Positions 48,401 through 59,900 of a stretch of DNA of 64,000 bases are shown in pieces. Location: the NCBI GenBank assembly GCA_032158295.1, contig CM063250.1, forward strand, positions 565,501 through 629,500, in the 5' to 3' direction. Origin of the DNA: Pycnopodia helianthoides (lineage: Eukaryota; Echinodermata; Asteroidea; Forcipulatida; Asteriidae). The translations under genes were made by a program, and so were the position numbers. The first letter of the stretch is position 1. Every line of letters starts with the position of its first letter. The notes under the pieces were generated by a model. That model was not told the origin of the DNA and searched no databases. It saw only the letters and a program-made list of their open reading frames with translations.

Positions 48401-51400
48401 AGTAAACAAACATGCATTTGAGAAACGAACAATAGTTGAACCTAAACCGTTTGGTTTCAGTTTCAGTTTCAGTTTGTGATTAAAAATCATGTAGGTCATC
48501 TCACTATCCACTATGGGAATGGTTCTTCACAGAAACAGTTATCAGAATTGGTTCTGACAAAGCCATATTGCTCTGTACAACACAGTGCATCAAGGTCAAG
48601 CATTTACTAAGACCTCATTACCTGCAATTCTTCATCTGTGAGAGTTGAGATATCTGGAAGAAGTTTCAAGACTTCATCTGCAATTCTCTTCGGTTCATCC
48701 AACTCAAACTCCTAAGAACAGGAAACAAAATATTTCAAGGAATACACAAAATTGAGAGCTGTCTTTTCAGTACAATATTTCTGGGTGAATAGAAAACATG
48801 TTTGTTTATCAGAAATGGACTGAAAAGGAATGCAATATTGAAAAGGAGGTTTAGTACAAATATAAAATGAAGCCATTGTGAATATTAAATCATAAATCAA
48901 TATTACTCACTCTGCTTTTAGATGAAAAAGCTTTTTTTCCCGTTGGATAATACCTTATGGTACTCTCTTCAATGTTTAGTTTTCTGCAGAGTTTGGCTGA
49001 AGCGACGCAATCAACTGCTCCAACATTTACCACTTTGTTCTGAAGAAAAAAGGAGATCAAAACTTCTTATTTTAGTAAACTTAACTACCCAGGACTCTGC
49101 TTCTAATAAAGGGCTTAAATCAATTCTGCACTTAGTGATTTTCCACTCAAATTTGTAACCTCAGCTGCTGCATTTAAGAAATTGCTACAAACTAAACTGT
49201 ATCCATTCTAACTTATAATCCATTTTGCGTTCTATGAAGTACCTATATTTGTACTTCATATTACCATTTATTATTTATCAGTTTTTCCCCCTCCAAATGA
49301 CTAATACTGACCGCTGAAATAAATACCAGTTAAGGGTAAATGCTTGTGTTTTTATTTCATAATGTATTAGCGTCTTCTAATAATAATCAGGTTGAATTCT
49401 GTCCAATCTTACCAAGATAGAGGCTAACTTTGTTTGGTCTTCTGCATCAAAACAGCCCAAGTGGCTAACTTCAGTTGATTCACCATCATGACCTGATCAA
49501 GACAAGGTCAAATCAAAATCAATCAGTAATCTTCCGTTATAGCCTTTTTGATCTATGGCGGACTTTATATTATGAAGTTGAGTATTTGGTTGTGGGTTGT
49601 ATATCAAGGACAAAGTTTAAAAACTATTGATTCAAGTATTTGCCAAATATTTTAAAAAAGTTCTTAGTAGTTCATTTTTCAATACTATTAAAACAATCAA
49701 ACTTCACTACATTTCAAAAATGAAATATTGATAAGATATATTTAAAATACATTGCAAAGGTCATATGCAAAGAATACAAGTTAAACAATTCATTTCAAGA
49801 AACATATTCAAACATAATTTAAATAATACTTATTCACATTCAATTAACATATATTCAAAACAAAATTTCCAATAGATTAAACAAAATATTCAAATCATCT
49901 CCAAAATACATATTCAAACAATACATATTCAAAGGGATACAATGCACAGAAATGTACTGTTGCACAACAGATGGTTACATGGCAACTGAGACATATTAGA
50001 CGATAAGACAGAGAGCTAAACACCTACCGTCGGTGCTCCGCAGTACGACACCACCCAAGGCTGGTCCTCATGTTCTTCAGCAAGCAGCACTTTCTTAAAA
50101 TTACCTACAGAAAATCACCCAACAAATATTTGTTTCGTGAGGCTCGCTGAAAGTAACATACAGGTTTCATTTACATTCAAATAAGAAAAAACAAATTGTA
50201 CTGAACACAGTTTCATGGCTGAGTGGTTTAGTCCGGTTCCCTTCTGTGTACTAACAATCATTACTCTAGAGTTATATTGCAAACAGGGAACATGACAAAC
50301 ATGGTGAACATAATATGGTGACAAGTCTATACCCTTTTATGACTTCAATTATTCAATATTGATACATTAATATGATTTATTTTTATTACCAGTCCAAATG
50401 GAATGCACCTCAGCATGTACAAGACGCAGTGCGTGTTTCATCAGATCGTCCAGCTTACGAGCTCCAGTATACTCTTCTTTCTGTTGGAAAAAATATTATA
50501 ATAATAAAAGTTATGTAATGATTCATGGGCCTCTTCTTTTCCTTGAGTTACAAAAGTACAGAGGATAAATAACTTTATGTATTTTCTTTGCTCACCCCAA
50601 AATGTTATTATAATTTACAGTCAGTTCCCCTTGTGGTTCACATCCCTCTTAGGTGATTCCTGTCCTGCGGCTTCCCGGGTTTTATCGTAAATTAGGATGT
50701 GATCCTAGCCTTGGTTATAAGGGCAAACTCTGGGCACCCCCAAACAAAGATACTGGTGACATAGGGAGACTGCTAACATTAAGGCTAGATAGCTCAGTTG
50801 GTAGAGCGATGCCATATTAATCTGGAGGGGACTGGTTCAAATTCTGTTCTAGTAAATTTTTCTTTGTTCAACCCGAAATAGGATAAATAACTACAAACTG
50901 CAGAAACAAAAACTCAGTAAAAGCTGATGTGTAATGTCACAATGACTACCTACATGTATGCTGAGACATTACTCACTCCTTCCCCAGACATATACATTTT
51001 TGATTACAAAGCAAAAAAATGCTAAAAATGTTTTCAAACAAAGTTTGGGTAATTTAAATGTGATGAAGACCTCCTTTGTAATTCCTACACACTTCAGTAC
51101 CTCTGGATAGATGTTGAGTGTAGGGAAGAATCGAACACCCTGGGCAGTACAAAGAGGATTATCATCATGACAATTGACAGCTCCAATACGGATTACTCCT
51201 TCCATCTCTTTAGCAAATTCACGCCACTGGATAAAAATACATTTAAAAATTTAGAGTCATTTGATTTGATTTGATCCATATTGCAGTTTAAAGCAAAACC
51301 TTAAATTTGTACAGATTTCAGCTCAAACAACAAAATCTGAAAATTTTGGGTTATTCAGGAGTCCAATTAAGATGCTTAACACTACTGGTTTTTTCACAGT

Positions 51401-54400
51401 ATTACATCTGGTCTGGGGATTCATCTTTGAGAGGGCAAGGCCATTTTCATTTTGCAAAGGGCACTTCCATTTGGTAATCTTAAAGTCTATGGGAAACTTT
51501 TGAAAGGTCACCAAGGCCAAGACCAGGGCAACAGAAGCCATGACCTCTGTGGCTGTCCTGTAATTCTAGGCCTTGAACAGAGAGTTTGAAAAATCCACAA
51601 AGATTTGTTGGTCAACTTGCTGGAAAATGGTACCAAGAGTAGGAGGGTTAAGACTTAGGGCAGAGTAAAAGATTCTTACTATTGGAGCAAGGTCATGACA
51701 ATGGTGACAGCGTGGAGAGTAGAAATTGATAAACCAAATATCTTCACCAAACACCGATTGCTCTGCAGATCAAAAGACAATCAAATGGTTAAGTTGTCAT
51801 CTTGATAAATGTCAAAATTTTAAACTTAAATAAAATCTAGACAAACTGTCGTAATTGAGAAGATTTTAAATCTGATTCTATATCCAACCAACTAGACAAG
51901 ATTAGTGTGACTGTAACTTTAACCCAAAACAACAATGTACTTCTCTCTTACCATCCATGTATTTATAACTCATTTCAATGACCTAAACTTGCATCAAATT
52001 TCAAGTGTAACTGTCCAGATATCATAACAATATTCGTCAAATTATATCATGTATTTTTCAGAAAGAAAACCAAAACATCTGACATGATATCAATGTGGTG
52101 TAATATCTTACACATTGTATGTTGAGAAATCCTTAAATTAGGTGTTATTTCAAGCTCTGTTATTCTCGTCTAATTGATGAGCGATTGTTTTGAGGTTTGG
52201 CAGAGAGCATTAAATATCCCTCCCAAGTCTTCCCATTCAAAAGACCTTATGAAGCAGAGTGTTAGCCAGAGGGGTGTATGGTGGGTGTCTGCTGGACACC
52301 CTGTTTTCAATTTTGGACACCCTGTTTTAAATTTTGGACACCTTGTTTTAAATTTTGGACACCCTGTTTTAAATTTTGGACACCCTGTTTTATCTGCCAT
52401 TTGCTGTAAATGTATTGTTAGTGAACAATTTGGACACACAGCTTTTAAATTTCCAGCAAATTTTGACACCCTTTTGCCAAATCCTTGCTAAAACCTTGTT
52501 ATAAAGAACAACTCAACAACACAGCAGAGATTGACATAGGTCATCTGGGTCTGGCTTTTAACTCACTGCTTTTCATTGTATTATATTCATTTTTCTTCCA
52601 AACTTATATTATGCAAGAGCTGTAAATAGTAGATTAACAAAAATACAAAAAAGTTATATTTATAAAAAGTATGCTCACCAAAATCTGTCTTTGAAAGAGT
52701 AACCACCTCGGGGTCTTCATCGTAAAGACCTGGAAGAAAAATTCATCCGAATCAGAAAATGTTTAATTCTTACGAAACCCTAAATTCATACAGCAAGATT
52801 TGACCAGCTTTGCAAAAGTATCATCATTGAAATGCAGTAACATATCAAGGGCCCCAATGTAAACCAGTCTTGGCTGTTTGGGCACACCCTGGCTTGAAAA
52901 GTGTATTAAATATAATAAATTATATTCAAAAACATGTTCTCAAACCAATTGAGCCCCTCAAAATTGTTCCCGAGACAATCAGATTTTCTGTTTCAGACTA
53001 CCCTTTTCACAGAGAAATTTACTTTGCCTCTAAAATTTGAAATTCACTGCCAGAAAATAGAAAATCTAAAATGAAGAACTTTGCTTAAATCAATTTACAC
53101 AATGGTTAATAACAATGTAGAAAACATCCCCCAGTGATATTTGATAAATGTATGAACATTTTTAAAACAACAGTCTTTTGAAAAGTTTCTCTTTCCAAGG
53201 CAACCTCCTTGGGTAAACCTCCTTGGGTAACCTCCTTGGGTCACCTCCTTGGGTAAACCCTTTTGGGTAACCTACTTGGGTAAACCTCCTTGGGTAACCT
53301 CCTTTGGTAAAGCTCCTTGGGTAACATCCTTGGGTAAACCTCCTCGGGTAAACCTCCTCGGGTAAACCTCCTTGGGTAAACCTCCTTGGGTAAACCTCCT
53401 CGGGTAAACCTCCTCGGGTAAACCTCCTTGGGTAAACCTCCTTGGGTAAACCTCCTTGGGTAACCTCCTTGGGTCACCTCCTTGGGTAAACCTCCAATGG
53501 GTAAACCTCCTTGGGTAAACCTCCTTGGGTAAACCTCCTTGGGTAAACCTCCTTGGGTAAACCTCCTTGGGTAACCTCCTTTGGGAACCTCCTTGGATAA
53601 ACCTCCTTGGGTAAACCTCCTTGGGTAACCTACTTGGGTGAACCTCCTTGGGTAACCTCCTTGGGGAACCTCCTTGGATAAACCTCCAATAGGTAAACCT
53701 CCTTGGGTAAACCTCTTCGGGTAACCTCCTTGGGTAAACCTCCTTGGTTTCATACCTTTTCTGTTTATATACTCATGACTCAGATTTTCTTAAAATCTAA
53801 CAGAATATAATCAATATCAAGTAATAAACCACAAGGGAACATTTATATCAATTTGACATCTTTCCATCATAAAGTGTCCAGGAACCTAAATCTACCCCTT
53901 ACCAAATTCTGTCTTGTAATACTGCCAGCTCTCGTAGCGATTCCATCGTCCCTGACCCTGCTGATCCTTTAGTCCTTCTTCTCCAAAACGATCAAACTTC
54001 TTGCGAAGGTCCTCATCTTTTAGAACCTCATATGCTCTATTTATTTCAACAAATTTGTCGTGTGCTTTGGGATCATCCTGCAATTAGTGACAAGATGAGA
54101 GATATTTAGCTTTCAAAGAATGTAATGAATCTCAATATTTACATCCCGATCCATAAGCTTCCAAAGGTTTTTCAAAATATGAATCTTTGATATACAGTAC
54201 ACAAATTTCCCTTTTACAGCCATTTTATAACCTTAATATATTCAAAAATGACTTCTTCTTTTCTTAAATTCTGCAGATCCACTGAGTAAACAAGAGTCCT
54301 TTTAAGACAAATCGCAGCTCTTGGTCACATCTCTTAGATCTAAGAGCTACAGACTATGTGTTAAAATTTGGTAAATTTTGTCATCATTTTAAATACATCC

Positions 54401-54870
54401 AATTGGCAACACTTAAAATGTTTGAAAAGGTTCAAGAACGTTGCAAAATGTTTACCCCTTCCTCCGGTCTTCAACCGTCGGGAGGATCGAGGGTTACAAC
54501 TAACGCAAGTGGTTAATAAAATAAGCTTTATGATTTACAAGAGACTACAAGCAGTAGATTTACAGCTTATAATGCATTGCATTACACATATTTAATACAG
54601 GGCAATGCTAGGGTCAATCGGCTGGACTTCTTCAACACCCACCTGGTTCTTATCTGGATGCATCTTAAGAGCAAGTTTCTTGAAAGCTCGACGAATGTCC
54701 TTGGTACTTGCATCTCGTTCAATTCCAAGTAATTCGTAGTAGTCTTTGGAAGCAGCAGAGCACATGACCGCCATCAAACCCAAAAATACAATGGCCATGA
54801 TGGCACCCTTGACCCAAGAGCTTTGACCTCTGGTTATAATCATACTAGGTCTCTTAGTCTTGGCATCCAT
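42413..54870 (-). CDS. dnajc10: DnaJ homologue subfamily C member 10 (ERdj5), 20 exons, one-base frameshift in exon 16
   Basis: ERdj5 is an ER-lumen disulfide reductase that recruits BiP and helps misfolded proteins to ERAD. Exons in transcript order: 54643-54870, 53903-54077, 52679-52729, 51680-51762, 51101-51226, 50390-50480, 50024-50104, 49413-49492, 48911-49039, 48622-48711, 48208-48330, 47692-47806, 47010-47146, 46226-46441, 45351-45506, 44881-45013, 44217-44418, 43367-43498, 42728-42811 and 42413-42442. Expected length is about 820 residues (human 793). A basic N-tail and signal segment ([18 protein letters not shown]) precede the J domain with HPD at 71-73. Redox motifs are CHHC (170), CPPC (505), CGPC (612) and CMPC (724, numbering after the frame is corrected). 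It ends in KDEL. Exon 16 is 133 nt but its neighbours' phases require 134. Exon 7 needs the donor GTAG|GTGTTT, not the stronger one four bases earlier. Confidence 0.93.
43090..43190 (+). mobile_element. SINE 3'-end fragment
   Basis: AAGCGCCTTGAGTACCTTAT, then GGTAGATACGTGCCCTATAT and AAGACTCCGGTATTATTATT resemble the conserved tail (GCGC...ATATAAG...TATTATTATT) of tRNA-derived SINEs common in marine animals. The tRNA head is missing. In dnajc10 intron 18. Confidence 0.5.
44003..44166. mobile_element. MITE-like element, diverged copy
   Basis: Shares TTTGCATATGAC, CAGCGCCCTCAATGAGG, CAAAGAAAGACC and GGCTGAGAGTTTTG with the better preserved element at 47503-47647, in the same order. In dnajc10 intron 17. 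Confidence 0.5.
46728..46932 (-). mobile_element. tRNA-containing SINE-like element, minus-strand copy
   Basis: On the minus strand, GGCTCAGTTGGTTAAGCGC (A-box) and GCAAGTTCACTCCCAT (B-box-like) sit in the middle, followed by TTTTTCTTAGTTCAACCC. About 110 bases upstream of the tRNA-like part also match the copy at 50660-50880 (GTGTGATCC, CAAAGATATTGACA, AGGGAGACTGCCAACAT). The conserved flank before the tRNA-like part is unusual for a simple SINE. In dnajc10 intron 13. Confidence 0.6.
47503..47647. mobile_element. MITE-like element
   Basis: AGACCCCTTGCATATG at the left mirrors CTTTGTAAGGGGTCT at the right. The interior has TGACCTCAGCAATGGCGGCC and GAGGTCAAAGGAAGACC. A diverged copy lies at 44003-44166. 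In dnajc10 intron 12. Confidence 0.6.
47990..48140 (+). repeat. 11-bp minisatellite
   Basis: About 13 copies of TTCAACCAACA/G and variants (TTCAACCAATG, TTCAACTAACA), in dnajc10 intron 11, less than 70 bp from exon 11. Several frames stay open because of the repeat. Confidence 0.9.
49690..49935 (+). repeat. AT-rich ATATTCAAA repeat tract
   Basis: The motif ACATATTCAAA and variants (CATTCAATT, ATATTCAAAT) recurs at least eight times in dnajc10 intron 7, within AT-rich sequence. Confidence 0.5.
50640..50882 (+). mobile_element. tRNA-Lys-like SINE element, plus-strand copy
   Basis: The segment GGCTAGATAGCTCAGTTGGT then AGAGCG, followed by TTAATCTGGAGGG and GGTTCAAATTCTGTTCTAG, resembles tRNA-Lys(TTT) but the anticodon stem and acceptor no longer pair. 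It is followed by TTTTTCTTTGTTCAACCCGA and preceded by about 130 bases shared with the copy at 46728-46932. In dnajc10 intron 5. Confidence 0.6.
51415..51580 (-). repeat. dispersed repeat, copy 3 of 3
   Basis: On the minus strand GTTGCCCTGGTCTTGGCCTT, TTTCAAAAGTTTCCCATAGA and GAAAATGGCCTTGCCCTCTC match the copy at 32588 closely. In dnajc10 intron 4. Confidence 0.65.
52293..52392 (+). repeat. 21-bp tandem repeat, five copies
   Basis: The unit TTTTGGACACCCTGTTTTAAA is repeated five times with few changes, in dnajc10 intron 3. The 21-bp length keeps frames open on both strands. Confidence 0.9.
53202..53747 (+). repeat. 14-15 bp minisatellite, about 36 copies
   Basis: The unit ACCTCCTTGGGTAA(A), with variants TCGGG, TTGGATA and CAATGGG, fills most of the 3' part of dnajc10 intron 2. 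A long open frame on the minus strand is a by-product. Confidence 0.93.
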
Positions 54871-54967
54871 TGTTGGGAGCAAGTTTGCTGCGTTCTCTCG
54901 ATTGTTCAAAGAGGCGACTTCTGATAACCAAAGTTGTGTACAACATCAACAAATTAGCTTTCTTCAT
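54854..54967 (-). promoter_or_regulatory. upstream ORF overlapping the dnajc10 start codon
   Basis: A 37-codon frame starts at ATG 54967-54965 (TTCAATGAAG) and ends at 54854, 14 bases after the dnajc10 ATG begins (54870), in a different frame. It lies in the same exon: a good acceptor (TTGTTTTCTAG|TTCAATG) precedes it at 54972-54973. An overlapping upstream ORF would be expected to lower translation of the main frame unless bypassed. The peptide resembles nothing I know. Confidence 0.5.
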
Positions 54968-54971
54968 TGAA

Positions 54972-56900
54972 CTAGAAAACAAGGAAGTTGATAAAGTGCA
55001 TATATAAATATAATTAATAAGATTGAGTTCAGACAAACACATTCATCATTCAAATTCAAAGAAAACAGAAACAGAGATTCATTTATTTTTTTTTTAAATA
55101 AAACAATCGTTATGTAATATTTCGGTAAGTTGCTGTATCCATGGATGGAGGTAACCTAGACCCAGTAACTGGGGCGCTGTACTCCTTTTTCAAAATTTTG
55201 ACATTATCTGTCGTACTAGCGCCCCAGCGAAACCTACCAAAAATATGGGGAAGTGCAATATTTTCATAAAAAATCAGAGATGTCACACCAAAAATGCCCC
55301 AGAATGACGGAAATACCCAACGAATTCCCTTCAAAACTGCCAGCTGGCCTCTCCATATGTTTAAGATGTAACACCAGGCATGAAATTGTACTCACGGAAA
55401 TTTGTCCGGCTAAAAAAGGATGATTTTTGAGACATTCCCGGTTTCCGTTGATCATGTCCAGCCATCGTTTTCATGGCTACCCTGCGGGGGTCCTACTAAA
55501 AGCCGACAACACGCCGACAACAAGTCCAGAGTGCCGACAACACGCCGACAACAAGTTTCAGATACCTTAAAACCAGCAAATAAACCAAGGATTTATTAGA
55601 AATATGTGTACTATGTAATATTAACAAATATGTGATGGCATAACTTCACGAAAAGTCCGAATTTTTAACCAGAAAAAACACGAAAATACACGGAGTGCGG
55701 TCGGACGCCAACTTGGCCTAAAAACCGTGTTTCGACCTTTCCATTATGATACGGGGGTAACACATCCGGGGGTGTAGTGATGGCCTAGTAATTATTATGC
55801 CAATAGCAATAATAAGCCGTGGGATGACGCCCGCCCTCTGTTGTTTTGTAAGCGCTAAATACATTTTACCTGTATCATAATGGAATGGTCGAAACACGGT
55901 TTTTAGGCCAAGATGGCGTCCGACCACACTCCGTGTATTTTCGTGTTTTTTTCTGGTTAAAAATTCGGACTTTTCGTGAAGTTATGCCATCGCATTTTTG
56001 TTAATATTACATAGTACACATATTTCTAATAAATCCTTGGTTTATTTGCTGGTTTTAAGGTATCTGAAACTTGTTGTTGGCGTGTTGTCGGCACTCTGGA
56101 CTTGTTGTCGGCGTGTTGTCGGCTTTTAGTAGGACCCCCGCAGGGTAGCCATGAAAACGATGGCTGGACATGATCAACGGAAACCGGGAATGTCTCAAAA
56201 ATCATCCTTTTTTAGCCGGACAAATTTCCGTGAGTACAATTTCATGCCTGGTGTTACATCTTAAACATATGGAGAGGCCAGTTGGCAGTTTTGAAGGTAA
56301 TTCGTTGGGTATTTCCGTCATTCTGGGGCATTTTTGGTGTGACATCTCTGATTTTTTATGAAAATATTGCACTTCCCCATATTTTTGGTAGGTTTCGCTG
56401 GGGCGCTAGTACGACAGATAATGTCAAAATTTTGAAAAAGGAGTACAGCGCCCCAGTTACTGGGTCTAGAGGTAACCGACCACGCACTGGCCTCCATGGA
56501 CCATGGTTTAACTTTCACAATAGTTGAGATTTTCATCACAAGGAAAGGAGTTAAAAAGTGACAGTACAGTACATAACAACAATCAGTACCGGTACTAAAG
56601 TGCTGCCAGTGTACAGTTCATCAGTGTAGCTATAGCTCCATGGTGTAGCCGAGCAACGAGTTCCAGTAGTTCAGACTCTGATTGTGGAATCATTCAGAGT
56701 TTACTTAAAATCTAACTTGACATTTGCTCATTTTCTAATGTTTAAGTGGCACTATATTAATGTTAAATAAGCGTAAACATGTTCAACGGGTGTGTGGCAG
56801 ATAATCAATTAATCGATTTGAAAATCAGTCGAAAATAATGTACTTACACAACATTTTGATATGAACGAAGAGGGTTATCATCGCATCGATTAACTTCCTA
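54972..56900 (-). other. putative 5' UTR intron and non-coding first exon of dnajc10
   Basis: On the minus strand a strong donor AATGTTGT|GTAAGTAC has its last exon base at 56848, and an acceptor lies at 54972-54973. A non-coding exon ending at 56848 would give a 5' UTR intron of about 1.9 kb holding the foldback element 55157-56468. No transcript evidence is available to me. Confidence 0.35.
55148..56477. mobile_element. foldback element with about 596-bp inverted arms and 9-bp target-site duplication
   Basis: The arms are 55157-55752 and 55872-56468, with a loop of about 119 bp. Termini are TAGACCCAGTAACTGGGGCG and its reverse complement. GAGGTAACC occurs at both 55148-55156 and 56469-56477. 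The arms differ at only a few positions (for example AAATATGTGATGGC against GCCATCGCATTTTTG), so insertion or arm homogenisation is recent. A 9-bp duplication with long inverted repeats is the pattern of Mutator-like (MULE) foldbacks; with terminal C/G included the duplication would be 7 bp. No transposase is encoded; a 63-codon frame is present in both arms but looks like chance. Short internal repeats of CCGACAACACG occur in each arm. Confidence 0.88.
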
Positions 56901-56999
56901 CACACATGTCAATTCATCATGCTTACGTGTACTTACCCCCAAATTAGTCTGCTACCCGGATTTTCGAGAGATACAGCATTACAACGTTGTGTGTTGAAA

Positions 57000-59900
57000 T
57001 AGGAAGCTAGACACAAAAAATAACAAACCCTTTTGGTCAAGGTTACTCCCACGAGAGGGCGCAGTAGACGCACAGTACAGTTCACAGATTGAATTTATTT
57101 TTCGACAGGGGGGGGGGGTTGTACGCAGAGGTTTTTACAAACGCCGTAGGGTTATGCGTGCTTAAGGCGGAAAATAATGACAAATTTGTTCAATCCTGTC
57201 AGTCTTATTAATCAATAATGTAATTGCATTTTTTTATCAGGGAGATCTTTGCGGATTTGTTTTCATGTGGTGTGATTACTTTATACCCAATTAAAACCAG
57301 AACTCAGAAAAAGTGGTTTCTTACAAAAACAAAAAGATAAGGCGCTCCCAAATTAAGCTATGTACAAAATAAGTTATCTTCCGTTTGCCTTTTCGATTTT
57401 TGTATTGGTTTGTACAATTCTACATCCATGCTTTGTTTGCTCAAGCGGTTCTAATTGCCTTTGTGTGCAGTGCATCGCTGACTTGTGTTGTAGTTTGCAA
57501 CCAGTTGTGACTGTCATCGTAGTCTTACCCTTGCTTGCCAATATTACAGCATTTTCCTTCCTCCATACCTTTCTCTATGATTACAGTATAGCATGATTAC
57601 AGTAAGCCAAAAGTAACGACTTGCAGGTAGGCCTATTGTCACATCCATTTTGAAGTCGAAGCTGTGGTTGGTCGGTCACGCTGCCGGGATCCCACCCCAC
57701 CCTCCCCAGAACACATACAACGTTTTTACAACTGTGACCAACCATGGAGGTATTAAACCATGGCAACTAAGCCTTGTACTTTAGTCTAGCTAGCTGAAAG
57801 GACCTCACAATGGCCCAGCCCTTACCAATCTGTGGCTGCCATGGCAATTCAAACGAGGGTGTCCATGTCACCATGACGTCACTGAAGGCATTTGACGGGG
57901 AATAGCTCTTACCCCCAAAATGAAGAAATGTGGACAAAACAACTATTTTTATATGCAGGCAAACGTCTATTTGGACGTAAAACAACGACCAAAATAGGAA
58001 ATTGTTTACAATTTACTTTCCAGAGGATAGGCCTACAATGTTTAATAAAAAAAAACAAGTTCTCATCTGAAAGACTCTTCTTACAGAGATGAAAACAATG
58101 GAAGGAAAGATTTTCTGATTTGCCTGCACAGGTTTGTTCTGTTATCAAATTGTTGCTGTGGGTTGTTGTTATTCAGATCATAGAACAAACAACATAAGTA
58201 TCTGCTGATTACAACCAGGGTGGGTAAGTACTTCATAGTAAAAAGTGCTTTGGCCGGTACGAAATAACACAACTTAATACACATTATGTAAAATGAATCG
58301 ACAATGTGTGTCTGTGATATAAAATATTAATTAGATCGAAATAACAATATGGTAATTTTTCCGTAATTTTTCCGTCGGAAATACTTTAATCGTCGACAAT
58401 TTTTATTTGTTATTTGTTAGTCCAACATGATTCAAACAAGATTTTGTCGACGCTGAAAATAATACTTTGCATCGGTGAAGCTAGACACAACAAATACACC
58501 AAATTGCTATGACGTACCATCGTCAAACAGTAACCAATCGTGCTCGACTCCCCACCCCACCTCCTCCGAAAACCCAAGCACCTCAGTGTCGTAGCCATTA
58601 AACTTAATTGTCAAAAAGGGGTTATTGTACTTCATTAATCTGAGCCTTGCCGTCATCCTAATATCTTTGCCGGGGGTGGTATGGGTGCGGAGGAAGAGTC
58701 TTTGCCCAGCAAGGGGGAAGGGGCAGTCACATTCAGCGTCCTCTCAAGCATGGGCTGTCAACTGATAATGATAAATAAATAATAAGAGGAGTTCATTTTA
58801 TTTTATCATACGTTGGAGGTGGATGTTTCAAAACGAAAAACAAAAACTTCCGCATTGGCTAATGGACGTTAACGTCGATTGTCCTGGTCCTGCTAATATA
58901 GTTCATTAATTTTTTCTTTTTGTATTTATAATTATACCACTTGTTATATGCGGACGTGCAATATCTTAAATGAAATCTTATATAACTTTCTCGAATCTAC
59001 AAAAAAATACCTAAAATTTAAATCTAAATTTGGGGCCCCAAATCGGACCAACAAAACACTGTCGTCAAAAGTCTATGCAAATCAACATTTGAACAATGTG
59101 GTCACACACACATAGTACACACAAACACACAACACAAATAAAATCACATCAACACAAAAACAAACTTACAGCTGTCGAAAATAAATTACACAATACAATA
59201 CACAGAGTTTTGATTGAAATGTACACGGCGACATAAATGAATCGAGCCTTTGTTCAATGCAGTGATTATGCAACTATTTCCCAATGGCACTTTCAAACAA
59301 TAAAAAATAAATCACCTGTCGAGTGAAATGAATTACGTGACTCAACTGGGTGATTTTTTTCACATTTTTAACTCGAGAAAATGTCGCATAGCAACCATTT
59401 TGATCACATATCTCATAATCATACATAGAAAAACAGTCAGTGTAGGCAATAGGCCTACACTGACTGTTTTTCTATGTTTTTCAATATATTGATATTTTGT
59501 TTTGACAAATTAATTATTTTGTATCAAAATATCAACCATGATTTTGATCGTGTTAACAACAAAATATGTGTGTGCTACTGTATCAAGTGCTGATAATGAA
59601 GATTGTCATTTCTGTAAGATTAGGACTGTTCGTAAAAATAAAATAAAATCGACTGTGACCGCCAGATGAACCCGTCGGTTTGTCCTTTCGATGACCCGCT
59701 AAAAAAGTGCGACTGCGTTCGTTCCACTTACCTAACCTTGGGGCCCGTATCGCCAACATCACGTCATCGCTTGCCGGGCGCCAACCCACACTGGTTACCT
59801 ATACCCTTTTAAGGAAAGTGTATTGAATTGCTGGGAACCAGCCTTCTGAAGTCAATGCGCGCCTGTGGTCGAGCGGAATTTCCCAGAAAAGGGTCATACA

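Noticed and set aside
12722..53747. Regular repeats as possible CRISPR arrays
   Set aside because: Units are directly adjacent without unique spacers, and the DNA is eukaryotic.
53241..53753. 170-codon repetitive frame on the minus strand
   Set aside because: Produced by a minisatellite in dnajc10 intron 2.
55264..56361. A 63-codon frame present in both arms of the foldback
   Set aside because: Both copies are the same inverted sequence. There is no recognisable domain and it is too short for a transposase.
57817..59800. Exon-like frames on the minus strand (for example GYDTEVLGFSEEVGWG near 58560 and SNAFSDVMVTWTPSFE near 57870)
   Set aside because: They have donor-like ends, but the phases do not join, the acceptors are weak, and I recognise no family.
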